From assembly GCF_008329605.1 (NCBI RefSeq), contig NZ_NPKO01000001.1:744001-808000 (forward strand): a stretch of DNA of 64,000 bases, in the 5' to 3' direction. Each line of letters begins with the position of its first letter. Position 1 is the first letter of the stretch. The notes below the pieces were generated by a model. The model had not been told where the DNA came from and searched no databases. It worked only from the letters and a program-made list of their open reading frames with translations. The DNA is from Mycolicibacterium sp. P9-64 (GTDB taxonomy: Bacteria; Actinomycetota; Actinomycetes; Mycobacteriales; Mycobacteriaceae). Positions 35,721 through 44,989 of this stretch are shown piece by piece. A program made the position numbers and the translations under genes.

Positions 35721-36962
35721 ATGGCCATCACCGACATAGCTGCGTACGCGCATCTGAGCCCAGCCGACATCGAAGCCCTCGGGGCCGAGCTCGACACCAT
35801 TCGCCGCGACGTCGAGGAATCGCGCGGGGCGAAGGACGCGTCCTACATTCGCCGGGCCATCGCGTTTCAGCGTGCGCTCGACATCGGCTCGCGACTGGTC
35901 ATCGCCGGTAGTCGCTCGAGGGCGGGCTGGCTGATGGGCACTGCGGCGCTGGCGTACGCGAAGTGCGTCGAGAACATGGAGTTGGCGCACAACATCTCTC
36001 ATGGCCAATGGGATTGGATGAACGACCCGGAGATCCACTCCACCACATGGGAGTGGGACCAGGTGGGACCGTCGTCGCAGTGGCGGTACTCGCACAACTA
36101 CCGCCATCACGTGTTCAGCAACGTCGTCGGAGTGGACGACGATCTGGGCTTCGGCGTGATGCGGGTGACCCGCGATCAGCAGTGGAAACCGGAGCATCTG
36201 CTGCAACCGCTACGAAATGTGTTGCTGGCGGCAACGTTCGAGTGGGGCATCGCGTTACACGACTTCTATGCCGAGCGCGACCGGGTCGATACGCCAGAGC
36301 AGAAGTCCGCCGAGGCCAAGCTGCTGCGCAAGAAGATCGCGCGCCAGATTGCCAAGGACTACGTGTTCGTGCCCGCGCTCAGCGGGCGCCGCTGGCGTCG
36401 AACCCTTGGCGCCAACGCCAGTGCCAACCTGCTGCGCAACGTCTGGACGAACATCGTCATCCTCTGCGGCCACTTCCCCGATGGTGCAGAGAAGTTCACC
36501 CCTGCCGTGCTCGACGACGAAACCCGCGGCGAGTGGTACCTGCGCCAGATGATGGGGGCCGCGAACGTCGATGCCGGCCCAGTGCTGGCGTTCTCGACCG
36601 GCAACCTTTGCTACCAGATCGAGCACCACCTGTTCCCCGACCTGCCGAGCAACCGCTACCGGGAGATCGCCGTGCGGGTGCGGGCGCTGTGCGACAAGTA
36701 CGACCTGCCCTACACGAGCGGCTCGCTGCTCCGTCAGTACTTCTTGACACTGCGCACCATCCACAAGTTGGCGCTACCTGACGGCTTCCTGCGCGCGACG
36801 TCCGACGACGCCCCGGAGACCGCGTCGGAACGGAAGTTCTGGGCCGGGTCGGCCGTCCGGTTGGGCTCGATCACGGAGCAGCGGAGCGGCCTGCGTACTG
36901 CGCTGCGCCATGGTGTCGCCCTGCGGCGCAGTGTCCGGCGCGCCAGAACGACCGTCCTCTAG
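35721..36962 (+). CDS. Membrane fatty acid desaturase
   Basis: 413 aa from the ATG at 35721. Three His boxes are present: HNISHGQ (HxxxH), HNYRHHVF (HxxHH) and QIEHHLFP (QxxHH), the last typical of front-end or acyl-lipid/acyl-CoA desaturases such as DesA3. Introduces a double bond using O2 and a ferredoxin or reductase partner at the membrane. The stop overlaps a convergent small membrane protein gene by 4 bp. Not at this position in M. tuberculosis. Confidence 0.9.
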   Translation: MAITDIAAYAHLSPADIEALGAELDTIRRDVEESRGAKDASYIRRAIAFQRALDIGSRLVIAGSRSRAGWLMGTAALAYAKCVENMELAHNISHGQWDWMNDPEIHSTTWEWDQVGPSSQWRYSHNYRHHVFSNVVGVDDDLGFGVMRVTRDQQWKPEHLLQPLRNVLLAATFEWGIALHDFYAERDRVDTPEQKSAEAKLLRKKIARQIAKDYVFVPALSGRRWRRTLGANASANLLRNVWTNIVILCGHFPDGAEKFTPAVLDDETRGEWYLRQMMGAANVDAGPVLAFSTGNLCYQIEHHLFPDLPSNRYREIAVRVRALCDKYDLPYTSGSLLRQYFLTLRTIHKLALPDGFLRATSDDAPETASERKFWAGSAVRLGSITEQRSGLRTALRHGVALRRSVRRARTTVL

Positions 36963-37174
36963 CTGGGGCCGCCGTCCCCGGTCTGGCTGCCGTGCGATCT
37001 CGGGGCGAAGTCGGCGGTGGGTACTTCTCGATGCCTCTGAAGCATCTCGCCGGCGCGGTCCAGGGTGACGGGCTGTTTGGGCCTGGTCTCGCGCACCCAC
37101 ACCGCGACGACGCCCAACAGCAGAAGCGTCGCCGCGGCCGCGGCGGCGGTCAGAATGGTTCGTTTCGTGGGCAT
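36959..37174 (-). CDS. Small single-pass membrane protein
   Basis: 71 aa with one N-terminal membrane segment (ILTAAAAAATLLLLGVVAVW) and a polar tail. It starts 4 bp after the stop of the YajQ gene, so it is probably in the same transcript. No known domain. Confidence 0.6.
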   Translation of the reverse strand: MPTKRTILTAAAAAATLLLLGVVAVWVRETRPKQPVTLDRAGEMLQRHREVPTADFAPRSHGSQTGDGGPS

Positions 37175-37178
37175 GTAC

Positions 37179-37670
37179 CTACCGATAGTTGACGAATTGC
37201 AATGCGACGTCGAGGTCGGCCTGCTTGAGCAGTGCCTGAACGGCCTGGAGGTCGTCGCGCTTCTTGGAGCTCACCCGGATCTCGTCGCCCTGGATCTGCG
37301 CCTTGACGCCCTTGGGACCCTCGTCGCGGATGAGCTTGGTGACCTTCTTGGCGTCCTCGCTGCTGATGCCCTGCTTGATGCTGCCGATCACCTTGTAGGT
37401 CTTGCCGCTGGCCTGCGGATCGCCGGCGTCGAAGGCCTTCATCGAGATGTCGCGCCGGATCAACTTCTCCTTGAAGACGTCGACGGCGGCCTTGACGCGC
37501 TCCTCGGTGGACGAGACGAGAATGATGCCTTCCTCACCTTGCCACTCGATGGTGGTGTCGGTTCCGCGGAAGTCGAAACGGGTGGCCAGCTCCTTGGCGG
37601 CCTGGTTGAGCGCGTTGTCGACCTCCTGGCGATCGACCTTGCTGACGACGTCGAAGCTTGAATCCGCCAT
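37179..37670 (-). CDS. YajQ-family nucleotide-binding protein
   Basis: 163 aa, full family length, starting [20 protein letters not shown] and ending in ALQFVNYR as YajQ proteins do. Members bind c-di-GMP or other nucleotides and act as cytoplasmic effectors. Orthologue position of Rv0566c, next to tRNA-Tyr on the opposite strand. Confidence 0.93.
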   Translation of the reverse strand: MADSSFDVVSKVDRQEVDNALNQAAKELATRFDFRGTDTTIEWQGEEGIILVSSTEERVKAAVDVFKEKLIRRDISMKAFDAGDPQASGKTYKVIGSIKQGISSEDAKKVTKLIRDEGPKGVKAQIQGDEIRVSSKKRDDLQAVQALLKQADLDVALQFVNYR

Positions 37671-37778
37671 TGGACCCCCTCCTGCTCGGTTGTGGTGCGT
37701 TTTCGTCTTGGGACCATCCTCGTTGTACCCTGCTTATCGCACCAAACCCGGGTACCACCGCGGGGGAGGTGAAAACCC

Positions 37779-37861
37779 GGCAGGTTGCCCGAGCGGCCAA
37801 TGGGAGCGGACTGTAAATCCGTCGGCTAACGCCTACACAGGTTCGAATCCTGTACCTGCCA
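37779..37861 (+). tRNA. tyrT: tRNA-Tyr (GTA anticodon)
   Basis: Cloverleaf folds by eye: acceptor GGCAGGT/ACCTGCC, D-stem CCC/GGG, anticodon stem GCGGA/TCCGT with loop CTGTAAA (anticodon GTA at 37813-37815), a long class-II variable arm GGC-TAAC-GCC, and T-arm ACAGG-TTCGAAT-CCTGT. CCA is not encoded. Confidence 0.97.
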
Positions 37862-37866
37862 CACTG

Positions 37867-37894
37867 GTCAGGCCCCCTTTCGAGGGGGCCTGAC
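37867..37894 (+). terminator. Intrinsic-type terminator after tRNA-Tyr
   Basis: Perfect 12-bp stem GTCAGGCCCCCT (37867-37878) with a TTCG loop, then its complement to 37894, 6 bp after the tRNA. Confidence 0.85.
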
Positions 37895-38289
37895 TGCGTT
37901 TGAGGAGCGGTCGCGTGAAACTCTGCGTGGCGTTGTCGAGGTCGAACCCTCTCAGCCATCCGCGAGTGCATCGGACGGCGCGCGACTGCGGGCAGTGCGA
38001 CCGCGACAGACGTCGTGACCGACACTGCCGGCCTTGCCAAGCTTCGGGACACCGCAGCTCGACCACATCCGACCGCGTACCCGCAGCCAGCCCGCAATGG
38101 CCGTCGGTCCGGCTCGTGGGTCACCAACGAATTCAACGGATTGACGTGCAGCCGTGAACATTTCCAGCGCCGTCCTCATGACCAAACGCCGGCCGGCGCA
38201 GGGACCATTGGCCCTAGAGAGCGAAGTTGGGTCAAGCGCATGCTCGAACGACTTGTCAAGCTATGGAGATTGTGAGGGGGTCCGCCCCG
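37895..38289. other. Intergenic region after tRNA-Tyr, no gene seen
   Basis: About 395 bp. Several short frames are open on both strands but none has a ribosome-binding site or recognisable domain. I found no copy of the tRNA 3' end here that would mark an integration site. Confidence 0.5.
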
Positions 38290-38553
38290 ATGATGGACGA
38301 CGACGGCTGGATGTGGGGGTACGGCGGCGGCTGGGTCCTGATGAGCGTGGTGATGGTGCTGTTCGTGTTGGCCCTGATCACCGCCATGGTGGTGGCTATC
38401 CGGTACCTGAGCGCATCGAAGCCCGCAGCAACGGCGCCGCCCCGTTATGCGAGCCCAGGGCCGGAGAACCTGCTCGCTGAGCGATTCGCTCGCGGTGAGA
38501 TCGACGACGACCAGTACCGCCGCCAGTTGACGCTCCTACGCGCGCACCACTGA
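38290..38553 (+). CDS. SHOCT-domain small membrane protein
   Basis: 87 aa from the ATG at 38290 with GAGGGGG 8 nt upstream. One membrane helix (WVLMSVVMVLFVLALITAMV) and a C-terminal SHOCT-like motif, ENLLAERFARGEIDDDQYRRQ. Trp/Met/Gly-rich N-terminus (MMDDDGWMWGYGGGW). Such proteins are frequent in heavy-metal loci; here it heads the copper cassette. Confidence 0.85.
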   Translation: MMDDDGWMWGYGGGWVLMSVVMVLFVLALITAMVVAIRYLSASKPAATAPPRYASPGPENLLAERFARGEIDDDQYRRQLTLLRAHH

Positions 38554-38597
38554 CAGAAGCGTGTCTCGTGCGCCGTGGAACCGTTACCGCCCCGAAA

Positions 38598-38619
38598 ATA
38601 CCCTACGGAGTAGGGGTAT
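38598..38619. promoter_or_regulatory. CsoR/RicR-like copper operator
   Basis: ATACCCTAC (38598-38606) and GTAGGGGTAT (38610-38619) form an inverted repeat with a one-base bulge and a 3-nt spacer, ending in TACCC...GGGTA halves typical of copper-sensing CsoR-family repressors. It lies 45 bp before the Met/Gly-rich protein gene and upstream of the multicopper oxidase. Confidence 0.6.
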
Positions 38620-38664
38620 ATGTGGAACACCAGGATTGAATGAATTACCGAGAAGGCACTGAAC

Positions 38665-39042
38665 ATGAGCGAAACATCCGAATCTCCAACTGCACGCACC
38701 GATGCGATGGCAGGGGTGGTCTCACCGCCTCGGCACGACTACGCAGACCACCGGCCCACTCGGCTCCTCCAGGTCCTGGCGTGGGTTGGCATCATCGCCG
38801 GTGTCGTATTCATCGTCGCGGTGATCTTCTTCTCGGGGTTCGTCGCCGGGAGGGCATCGGGTGGCTACTCGGGCTGGCATCACGGTTACCAGGGCGGCCA
38901 GATGGGACCCGGTGGAACGTGGCCGGGCGGAATGATGGGACCCGGCGGAACGGGACCCGGCCAGTTGGGACCCGGTGGAATGATGGGGCCGGGTCAGCCG
39001 TCTACGACCAGGACGCCCCCGTTTACGCAGCGTCCGCCGTAG
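38665..39042 (+). CDS. Membrane protein with Met/Gly/His-rich tail
   Basis: 125 aa. A cytoplasmic N-terminus, one membrane helix (VLAWVGIIAGVVFIVAVIFF) and an external tail rich in Gly, Met, Pro with GGMMGPG repeats and HHGY. Met-rich tails bind Cu(I), which fits the operator upstream and the multicopper oxidase 116 bp downstream. No named family is assigned. Confidence 0.72.
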   Translation: MSETSESPTARTDAMAGVVSPPRHDYADHRPTRLLQVLAWVGIIAGVVFIVAVIFFSGFVAGRASGGYSGWHHGYQGGQMGPGGTWPGGMMGPGGTGPGQLGPGGMMGPGQPSTTRTPPFTQRPP

Positions 39043-39158
39043 GGCGGCGCGGTGGCAGGCGATGCCTGATGTATGCCCTGCTAGCCACGGCCGAGTCGTG
39101 ATCGTTTCGTTGACGCGTGTCGCTTGCGGTCTGGCGCTCGCCGTGTGGGAGGGGATTG

Positions 39159-40661
39159 ATGGTGGAGACAGCCGACGAACGTGTTCGGTTGAGTCGTCGA
39201 GCGTTCTTGGCGGCGACCGTTGCCGGTGGGCTGGGGTTGGCTGCGTGCGGTCGCCCGTCGGCTACGCCTCCGGCAGGTAGTCCCACTCCTGGCGCCTACG
39301 CCAAAGCGATCGAAGTCGCTGAGGCGGCGCGACCACACACTGGACGTACGGTCACCGCATCGCTCACACCGCAGCCGGTCACCGTCGATCTGGGCGGCCC
39401 CGTCGTGCACACGTTGGCCTACGGCGACAGCATTCCGGGTCCGTTGATCCGGGCGAACGTTGGTGACGACCTAGCCGTTGCCGTGTCGAACCGGTTGGAT
39501 CACCCGACGTCGATTCACTGGCACGGCATCGCGCTGCGCAACGACATGGACGGTGCCGCACCGGCCACCCCGAACATCGACGCCGGACGCGATTTCACTT
39601 ACCGGTTCTCGGTGCCCCATTCGGGCACCTATTGGGCACACCCGCACACCGGCCTTGACGCCGACTTCGGCCTCTACACGCCGGTGATCGTGGACGATCC
39701 GAGAGAAGCGGGCCGCTACGACGCCGAATGGATCGTGGTACTCGACGACTGGACCGATGGCGTCGGCAAGTCGCCTCAGGACATCTTTGACGGCCTGCAT
39801 CACGGCATGTCGGGGATGGGCGGCATGGGGATGGGAGGTGTTGGCACCAGCAGTCTTCTGGGTGGCGACGCGGGCGACGTCCGCTACCCGTACTACTTGG
39901 TCAACGGACGCATCCCGGCGGCACCGACCACCTTTACCGCCAAGCCGGGTCAGCGAATCCGGATACGGTTCATCAACGCGGGCTCCGACACCGCATTCCG
40001 CGTTGCGCTGGCGGGACATTCGATGACCGTCACCCACACGGACGGCTATCCAGTCGTGCCCAAGGAAGTCGATGCGCTGCTGCTGGGGATGAGTGAACGC
40101 TACGACGTAATCGTGACCGCCGGTGACGGTGTCTTCCCGTTGGTGGCCTTGGCGGAAGGCAAGAACGCGGCGGGGCGTGCGCTGCTGTCTACGGGTAGGG
40201 GCACCGCGCCTGACCCTGGCTTCCTGCCTGCTGAACTCGATCGGCGAGTCGGCACCGTCGACATGTTCACCTCCACCCCGCAGGCGGGCCTCGGAATCAC
40301 CGGAGCCGACATCGACCTGTCGGCTGACCTGTCGGGCGGCATGATGAACTACGACTGGGCCATCAACGGGCGGCCCTTCCCAGACAACCAGCCTCTCGCC
40401 ATCGCCCAAGGACAGACGGCCAGGCTGACCTTCACCAACCGGACGATGATGTGGCATCCGATGCATCTGCACGGGCATACCTTCCAAATGCTCGACGCCA
40501 GCGGCGGTCTCGGCGCACGGAAGGACAGCACGATCGTGCTGCCCATGCGAACGGTCACCGTCGCCCTGGTCGCCGACAATCCCGGCATCTGGATGATCCA
40601 CTGCCACAACACCTACCACCAAGAGGCTGGGATGATGACCAGCCTCAACTACTCTGCCTGA
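39159..40661 (+). CDS. mmcO: Multicopper oxidase, MmcO-like lipoprotein
   Basis: 500 aa from the ATG at 39159 with GGGAGGGG upstream. Tat and lipoprotein signal combined: LSRRAFLAATVAGGLGLAAC, lipid Cys30. Four copper motifs are complete: HWHG, WAHPHT, HPMHLHGHTFQ and IHCHNTYHQEAGMM. A Met-rich loop GMSGMGGMGMGGVG lies mid-protein. Likely oxidises Cu(I) to Cu(II) in the cell envelope for copper tolerance, as M. tuberculosis Rv0846c does. Expected to be under the CsoR/RicR-like site at 38598. Confidence 0.9.
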   Translation: MVETADERVRLSRRAFLAATVAGGLGLAACGRPSATPPAGSPTPGAYAKAIEVAEAARPHTGRTVTASLTPQPVTVDLGGPVVHTLAYGDSIPGPLIRANVGDDLAVAVSNRLDHPTSIHWHGIALRNDMDGAAPATPNIDAGRDFTYRFSVPHSGTYWAHPHTGLDADFGLYTPVIVDDPREAGRYDAEWIVVLDDWTDGVGKSPQDIFDGLHHGMSGMGGMGMGGVGTSSLLGGDAGDVRYPYYLVNGRIPAAPTTFTAKPGQRIRIRFINAGSDTAFRVALAGHSMTVTHTDGYPVVPKEVDALLLGMSERYDVIVTAGDGVFPLVALAEGKNAAGRALLSTGRGTAPDPGFLPAELDRRVGTVDMFTSTPQAGLGITGADIDLSADLSGGMMNYDWAINGRPFPDNQPLAIAQGQTARLTFTNRTMMWHPMHLHGHTFQMLDASGGLGARKDSTIVLPMRTVTVALVADNPGIWMIHCHNTYHQEAGMMTSLNYSA

Positions 40662-40709
40662 CCCCCAGTCGACATCGAAAAGGCCGACCGCGCAACGGAG
40701 GAACGCGAA

Positions 40710-40946
40710 TTGAACTCCAATCCCGAGGACGAGCGCAGAGAACTCGTGGGTGTCGACGAATCGTGCGGGTTACCCGCTGCGTTGGCACAACGGGTAGCGG
40801 AATCTGACGTGTGGCCGTCCCGTTCGGCGTTCCCTCAGGCAGCCGCCGTCATGCTGCAGTTCGCGCACCCGGGGCTGCCGCAGCCACAGCCGCGGACCGC
40901 GGAGCGAAATCACTTCGGCAGGGCATGTACCGGGGAGTCCTCTTGA
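40710..40946 (+). CDS. Possible small protein (TTG start)
   Basis: 78 aa with a TTG start and GGAGGAA 8 nt before it. No domain recognised; the end overlaps the start of the MgtC-like gene by 22 bp. It could be a real coupled small ORF, or the signal could belong to the next gene. Confidence 0.3.
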   Translation: MNSNPEDERRELVGVDESCGLPAALAQRVAESDVWPSRSAFPQAAAVMLQFAHPGLPQPQPRTAERNHFGRACTGESS

Positions 40947-42208
40947 TTTGGCCGCAAATTCAGCCGTTCCTCGTAGCGCTTGCAATCGGACTGCTGCTCG
41001 GCTTCGAACGTGAACGCAGCCACACCAGCAAGCTTTCCGCCGGCACGCGCTCGTTCGCACTGCTGTCCCTCGGCGGAGCGGTTGCCGCCAGCATCGCCCA
41101 GTGGGCCGTGGTGGTGGGCCTCGCTGCTGTCGGGGCGATCATGGCGCTCGCCTACTTCCGCACCAGCGAGGAGGACCCCGGGACCACCACCGAGATCGCC
41201 GCGTTCGTTGCCTACCTGCTCGGTGCGCTCGCATACGCCCGCCCTGCGGTGGCCGTTGCCCTCGCCGTGATCGTCGCCGGCCTGCTGGTGTCGAAGTCGC
41301 GCATTCATCACTTCGCCCGCCAGGTCGTCAGTGAGGTCGAACTTGAGGACGCCATCAAGTTCTTCGTGGTGGCGTTCGTCATCCTGCCGTTGCTGCCGGA
41401 CCGGGGGCTCGGGCCCTACGACGTGCTCAACCCGGCGAAGGTGTGGCTTCTCGTCGTGCTGCTCACCGGGATCGGCTGGATCGGCTACATCGGCGTGCGG
41501 GCCTTCGGCCCCGAACGGGGCCTGCTCGTCACTGGCTTGGCTGGCGGGTTCGTGTCCGCGACTGCGACGACGGCGTCGATGGGCCGGCTCAGCCGGACGA
41601 CCGCGGGGTCACGGGCGCCGCTCGCGGGCGCGCTGGTCGCCAGCCTCGCCACCTTCCTGCAGCTGCTCATCGTGATCGGGCTCGTCGACGCCGAGGTGCT
41701 CCGCAGGCTGTGGCCCCCGGTCGTTGCCGGGGCGGTCGTGCTCGTGGGAATCGCCGCCTTCGTCTACCGGGGCGTCCCCCGGGGCGGTCGCGACGCCGCC
41801 GAAGGGACCGCAGGGGCCGCGAGCGCCGAGTCGATCCCCCCGAACCGGCCTTTCTCCCTTCGGCCAGCGCTCCTCCTGGCCGTCGTGCTGATCTTCGCCC
41901 TGTTGGTCGGCCGCTGGGGAGCCGACGTGCTCGGCCCCAAGGGTGCGGTGCTGGCCGCGTTTGCCGCAGGCCTCGCCGACGCCCACGCTGGCGCGCTCGG
42001 CGCTGCCAGCCTCGCAGGCAAGGGCGATATCAGCGTCGACACCGCGCTGACGGCGATCGCCGCCGCACTTGGATCGAACCTTCTCGTCAAGGGTGTGCTG
42101 GCCTTCACCGCCGGTGGTCGCCGCTTCGGGCTCGGGTTCGTCGCCGGCATGGCCTTGCCTACCGTCGTGTTCGCGGTCACGATGACCATCGCCGTAACCC
42201 TGGGATGA
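40925..42208 (+). CDS. MgtC/SapB plus DUF4010 membrane protein
   Basis: 427 aa from the ATG at 40925; a TTG at 40943 with GGGGAG before it is an alternative. The N-terminus has the MgtC/SapB motif ALAIGLLLGFERERS and the rest is DUF4010, with about 10-12 membrane segments (for example FFVVAFVILPLLPD and LLVTGLAGGFVSATATTAS). Role unknown; MgtC relatives affect Mg2+ and pH homeostasis. Co-directional with the copper genes but 260 bp away. Confidence 0.82.
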   Translation: MYRGVLLIWPQIQPFLVALAIGLLLGFERERSHTSKLSAGTRSFALLSLGGAVAASIAQWAVVVGLAAVGAIMALAYFRTSEEDPGTTTEIAAFVAYLLGALAYARPAVAVALAVIVAGLLVSKSRIHHFARQVVSEVELEDAIKFFVVAFVILPLLPDRGLGPYDVLNPAKVWLLVVLLTGIGWIGYIGVRAFGPERGLLVTGLAGGFVSATATTASMGRLSRTTAGSRAPLAGALVASLATFLQLLIVIGLVDAEVLRRLWPPVVAGAVVLVGIAAFVYRGVPRGGRDAAEGTAGAASAESIPPNRPFSLRPALLLAVVLIFALLVGRWGADVLGPKGAVLAAFAAGLADAHAGALGAASLAGKGDISVDTALTAIAAALGSNLLVKGVLAFTAGGRRFGLGFVAGMALPTVVFAVTMTIAVTLG

Positions 42209-42566
42209 GTCGCACCGTATGCGTTAGGTCTGTTGTCATCAAAGATGTTGTGCCGCAGGGCTTAACGCGGTAGCCGGGAATGATCTTGAACCACTCCAAC
42301 GGATTGGCGACCGACGTAGATCGCTAGTCATGGCCTCGGTGTTCGGAGGCGTCATGACGCATTTCGCAAGTCGCCCGCTCCGACGGCTCGCGGCTCCTGT
42401 GGGAGTGGCCGTCGCGGCCAACTCGATGGTTTACAGCTGAGCTCCGCAATTCGCGGTTGCGGGGCCGAGATCCATTTCGCGATCGCGATGGAGTCCACCG
42501 TCGCGATCAGAACGTGCGGAGTCGGATCCCGTGGGCCGGGTTCGGCTGTTGGCCCCGAACTCGTAC
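42209..42566. other. Intergenic region between convergent genes, no gene seen
   Basis: About 358 bp between the MgtC/DUF4010 and HMG-CoA-lyase-like stops. No frame on either strand looks coding; no clear hairpin or mobile-element end found. Confidence 0.5.
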
Positions 42567-43490
42567 CTATGGCAATACGTCGACAACGGTGACGGACGGG
42601 TGCGAGGAGCCGACGCCGGCTCGGTGAAGCTGACCGGGTAGTTCCCGTCCCAGCACGCTGCTCAGCCAGCGAGTGGTCTCCATGACACGATCGATGTCCA
42701 CGCCGGTCTCCACACCCTCCATGTCGAGCAGGTAGAGAAGGTCTTCCGTGGCAATGTTTCCGGTGGCGCCCGGCGCGAACGGGCAACCTCCGATGCCACC
42801 CACCGAGCTGTCGAGTATCTGGGCGCCGGCTTCGATTCCGACGAAGGCGTTGGCATACCCGGTATTTCGGGTGTTGTGAAGATGCAGTCCGATGGGTATG
42901 TCGAGGTCGCGAACCGCCGACCCAACCAACGCACGCACCTGACCTGGGCTGCCGACGCCAATGGTGTCCGCGAAGATGATTTCGTCGGCCGACGCCGCTG
43001 CGACTGCCTCCGCGATGCGCATCACGTGGCTCGCCGTCACGGCTCCTTCGAATGGACAGCCGAAGCTCGCGGCGAGGGTGACGGTTACCCGCAGTGCACG
43101 ACCATGCGCGTGCGAGATGAGTGGGCCGAGAGCGGCGAGTGACTCGGACACGAGTGCGTTCTGGTTGCGCTGATTGAACGTATCCGTCACGCACAAAGTG
43201 AGATTCGGCCGAGCCGCCGAGGCCAGGCACCGCACCATTCCTCGGTCGTTGAGTACCAGACCGAGAACGTCGGTGCCTTCGCGGATCTCGAGTCCAGCCA
43301 GAACTGTCTCAGCTCCGGCCATCCGAGGTACCACGTCGTCGCGAACGAAGCTCACCGCTTCGACGCGTTGCAATCCGCTGGCCACGAGCCGACCGACGAG
43401 TTCGGCTCGCACGGAGGGCGCCAGCGTTTCGGGCTCGTTCTGCAAGCCGTCCCGCGGGCCGACCTCGCTGATGGTGATGGACGAGGGCAC
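42567..43490 (-). CDS. HMG-CoA lyase-like enzyme
   Basis: 307 aa from a GTG placed directly after the CoA-transferase stop. DRE-TIM metallolyase signatures: EVGPRDGLQNE, EAVSFVRDDVVPRMA, FADTIGVGSPGQV, LHLHNTRNTGYAN (metal HxH) and GGCPFAPGATGNIATED. It cleaves a 3-hydroxy-3-methyl acyl-CoA, releasing acetyl-CoA or a similar product. With a CaiB-type CoA-transferase in the same operon it could act on a CoA ester made from an imported hydroxy acid; the substrate is unproven. Confidence 0.88.
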   Translation of the reverse strand: MPSSITISEVGPRDGLQNEPETLAPSVRAELVGRLVASGLQRVEAVSFVRDDVVPRMAGAETVLAGLEIREGTDVLGLVLNDRGMVRCLASAARPNLTLCVTDTFNQRNQNALVSESLAALGPLISHAHGRALRVTVTLAASFGCPFEGAVTASHVMRIAEAVAAASADEIIFADTIGVGSPGQVRALVGSAVRDLDIPIGLHLHNTRNTGYANAFVGIEAGAQILDSSVGGIGGCPFAPGATGNIATEDLLYLLDMEGVETGVDIDRVMETTRWLSSVLGRELPGQLHRAGVGSSHPSVTVVDVLP

Positions 43491-44723
43491 CTAGATCACG
43501 CCGTCCGCGGTCAACCGCATCAACGACGCTGAATCCATCTGCAGCAGTTGGCCGTACACCTCGGCGTTGTGCTGCCCCAATGCCGGCCCCAGTGAACGGA
43601 CACTGCCGGGGGTCGCCGACAGCCGCGGCGCGACGTTCTGCATCGGGAAGTCGCCGAGAATGTCGTGGGTCAATCTGACGATGGCGTTGCGGGCGGCAAA
43701 GTGCGGATCTTCGAGCATGTCCTCGGCGGTGTAGATGCGGCCGGCTGGAACGCCACCCTGATGAAGCAACTCGAGAATGTTCTCAGCGCTGCTGCCAGCC
43801 GTCCACTTGGCAATCAAGTGGTCGAGTTCGATCATGTTCCGTCCGCGCGCGTCGTGCGTGCTGAACCGAGGATCGGTCTTCAGCTCGGCTTGCTCCATCA
43901 GATCGCACAACCGATTGAACACCGTGTCTCGGTTGGCCGCGATCAGGATGTCCTTCCCGTCACCGGTGGGGTAGACGTTGCTCGGTGCGACTCCGGGGAG
44001 CACCGAGCCGGTGCGCTGGCGTTGCGCGCCTGCGATCGTCCACTCGGGGATCGTCGACTCCATCAACGCGAGCACGGCCTCGTAGATGGCGGAGTCGACA
44101 ATCTGCCCCTGGCCGGTGCTCGCACGGTTGAACAACGCCATACATGCACCGAGCGCGGCAAACGTGCCGGCGAGTGAGTCGCCGAGTGAGACTCCGATGC
44201 GGGCTGGCATCTGGTCGGGCTCACCGGTGAGGTGCCGAATGCCTCCCATCGCTTCACCCACCGAGCCAAACCCTGCCCTGTTCGAATAGGGTCCGCTCTG
44301 GCCATATCCCGTGATGCGCACGAAGACCAGCCGTGGGTTGAGTTCGCGCAACGTCTCGTAGCCCAAACCCCATCTCTCGAAGGTGCCCGGGCGAAAGTTC
44401 TCGATGAGCACGTCGGATTCGCGCACCAGGTTGCGAACGATCTGCTGTCCGGCCTCCAATCGCAAGTTGCACGTCACGGATTTCTTGTTGCGGGCGATGA
44501 TCGGCCACGACAGACTCAGTCCATCGACCTTGTGAGCACCCCACTGCCGCATCGGATCTCCAGCGCCGGGGTCTTCGATCTTGATCACTTCGGCACCGAA
44601 GTCGCCGAGCAGTTGCCCGCAGAACGGGCCGGCGATCAGCGAACCCGCCTCCAGTACACGGACTCCCGCGAGGGGGCCCGACCTGACTGTCGTGCCGATG
44701 TTGGCTGTAGCCGGAGTACTCAT
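43491..44723 (-). CDS. CaiB/BaiF family CoA-transferase
   Basis: 410 aa from the ATG at 44723 with GAGGAG before it. Class III CoA-transferase motifs: VLEAGSLIAGPFCGQLLGDF, EVIKIEDPGAGDPMRQWG (catalytic Asp region), NFRPGTFERWGL and LNPRLVFVRITGYGQSGPY. Moves CoA between two acids in the cytoplasm. The lyase gene follows without a gap. It diverges from an MFS transporter, suggesting import then activation then cleavage of one substrate. Confidence 0.9.
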   Translation of the reverse strand: MSTPATANIGTTVRSGPLAGVRVLEAGSLIAGPFCGQLLGDFGAEVIKIEDPGAGDPMRQWGAHKVDGLSLSWPIIARNKKSVTCNLRLEAGQQIVRNLVRESDVLIENFRPGTFERWGLGYETLRELNPRLVFVRITGYGQSGPYSNRAGFGSVGEAMGGIRHLTGEPDQMPARIGVSLGDSLAGTFAALGACMALFNRASTGQGQIVDSAIYEAVLALMESTIPEWTIAGAQRQRTGSVLPGVAPSNVYPTGDGKDILIAANRDTVFNRLCDLMEQAELKTDPRFSTHDARGRNMIELDHLIAKWTAGSSAENILELLHQGGVPAGRIYTAEDMLEDPHFAARNAIVRLTHDILGDFPMQNVAPRLSATPGSVRSLGPALGQHNAEVYGQLLQMDSASLMRLTADGVI

Positions 44724-44786
44724 GGCGCTCCTCATGGATGGGGCCAGCGGGTAGCAGAGTTGTATGCGTCGATTGCGGTGGTGCCG

Positions 44787-44816
44787 AACGTAGGCGATCG
44801 GTCTCAGATTCGTCAA
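44787..44816 (-). promoter_or_regulatory. Promoter of the CoA-transferase/lyase operon
   Basis: On the minus strand TTGACG (44811-44816), an 18-nt spacer and TACGTT (44787-44792). Confidence 0.6.
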
Positions 44817-44989
44817 TAGCGCCGAATGTCTGCTCTATGCCTTGGCAGAAAACATGTTTCGCGTGAATCCACGCCGTGTTGCGTTGGACTGATCGGCTAC
44901 TCTGCGGTCGATTCGCCTCGGTTTGTTCGGCGAGGCACCCTGGAAATGTATGCAATCGAGCGAGAAAAGAGCTCGCAGGGCCTCCGAAG

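Noticed and set aside
37779..42208. tRNA-Tyr as an integration site for a copper island
   Set aside because: No direct repeat of the tRNA 3' end and no integrase seen in the window.
42352..43230. Arg-rich minus-strand frame over the lyase gene
   Set aside because: Out-of-frame shadow of the HMG-CoA-lyase-like gene.
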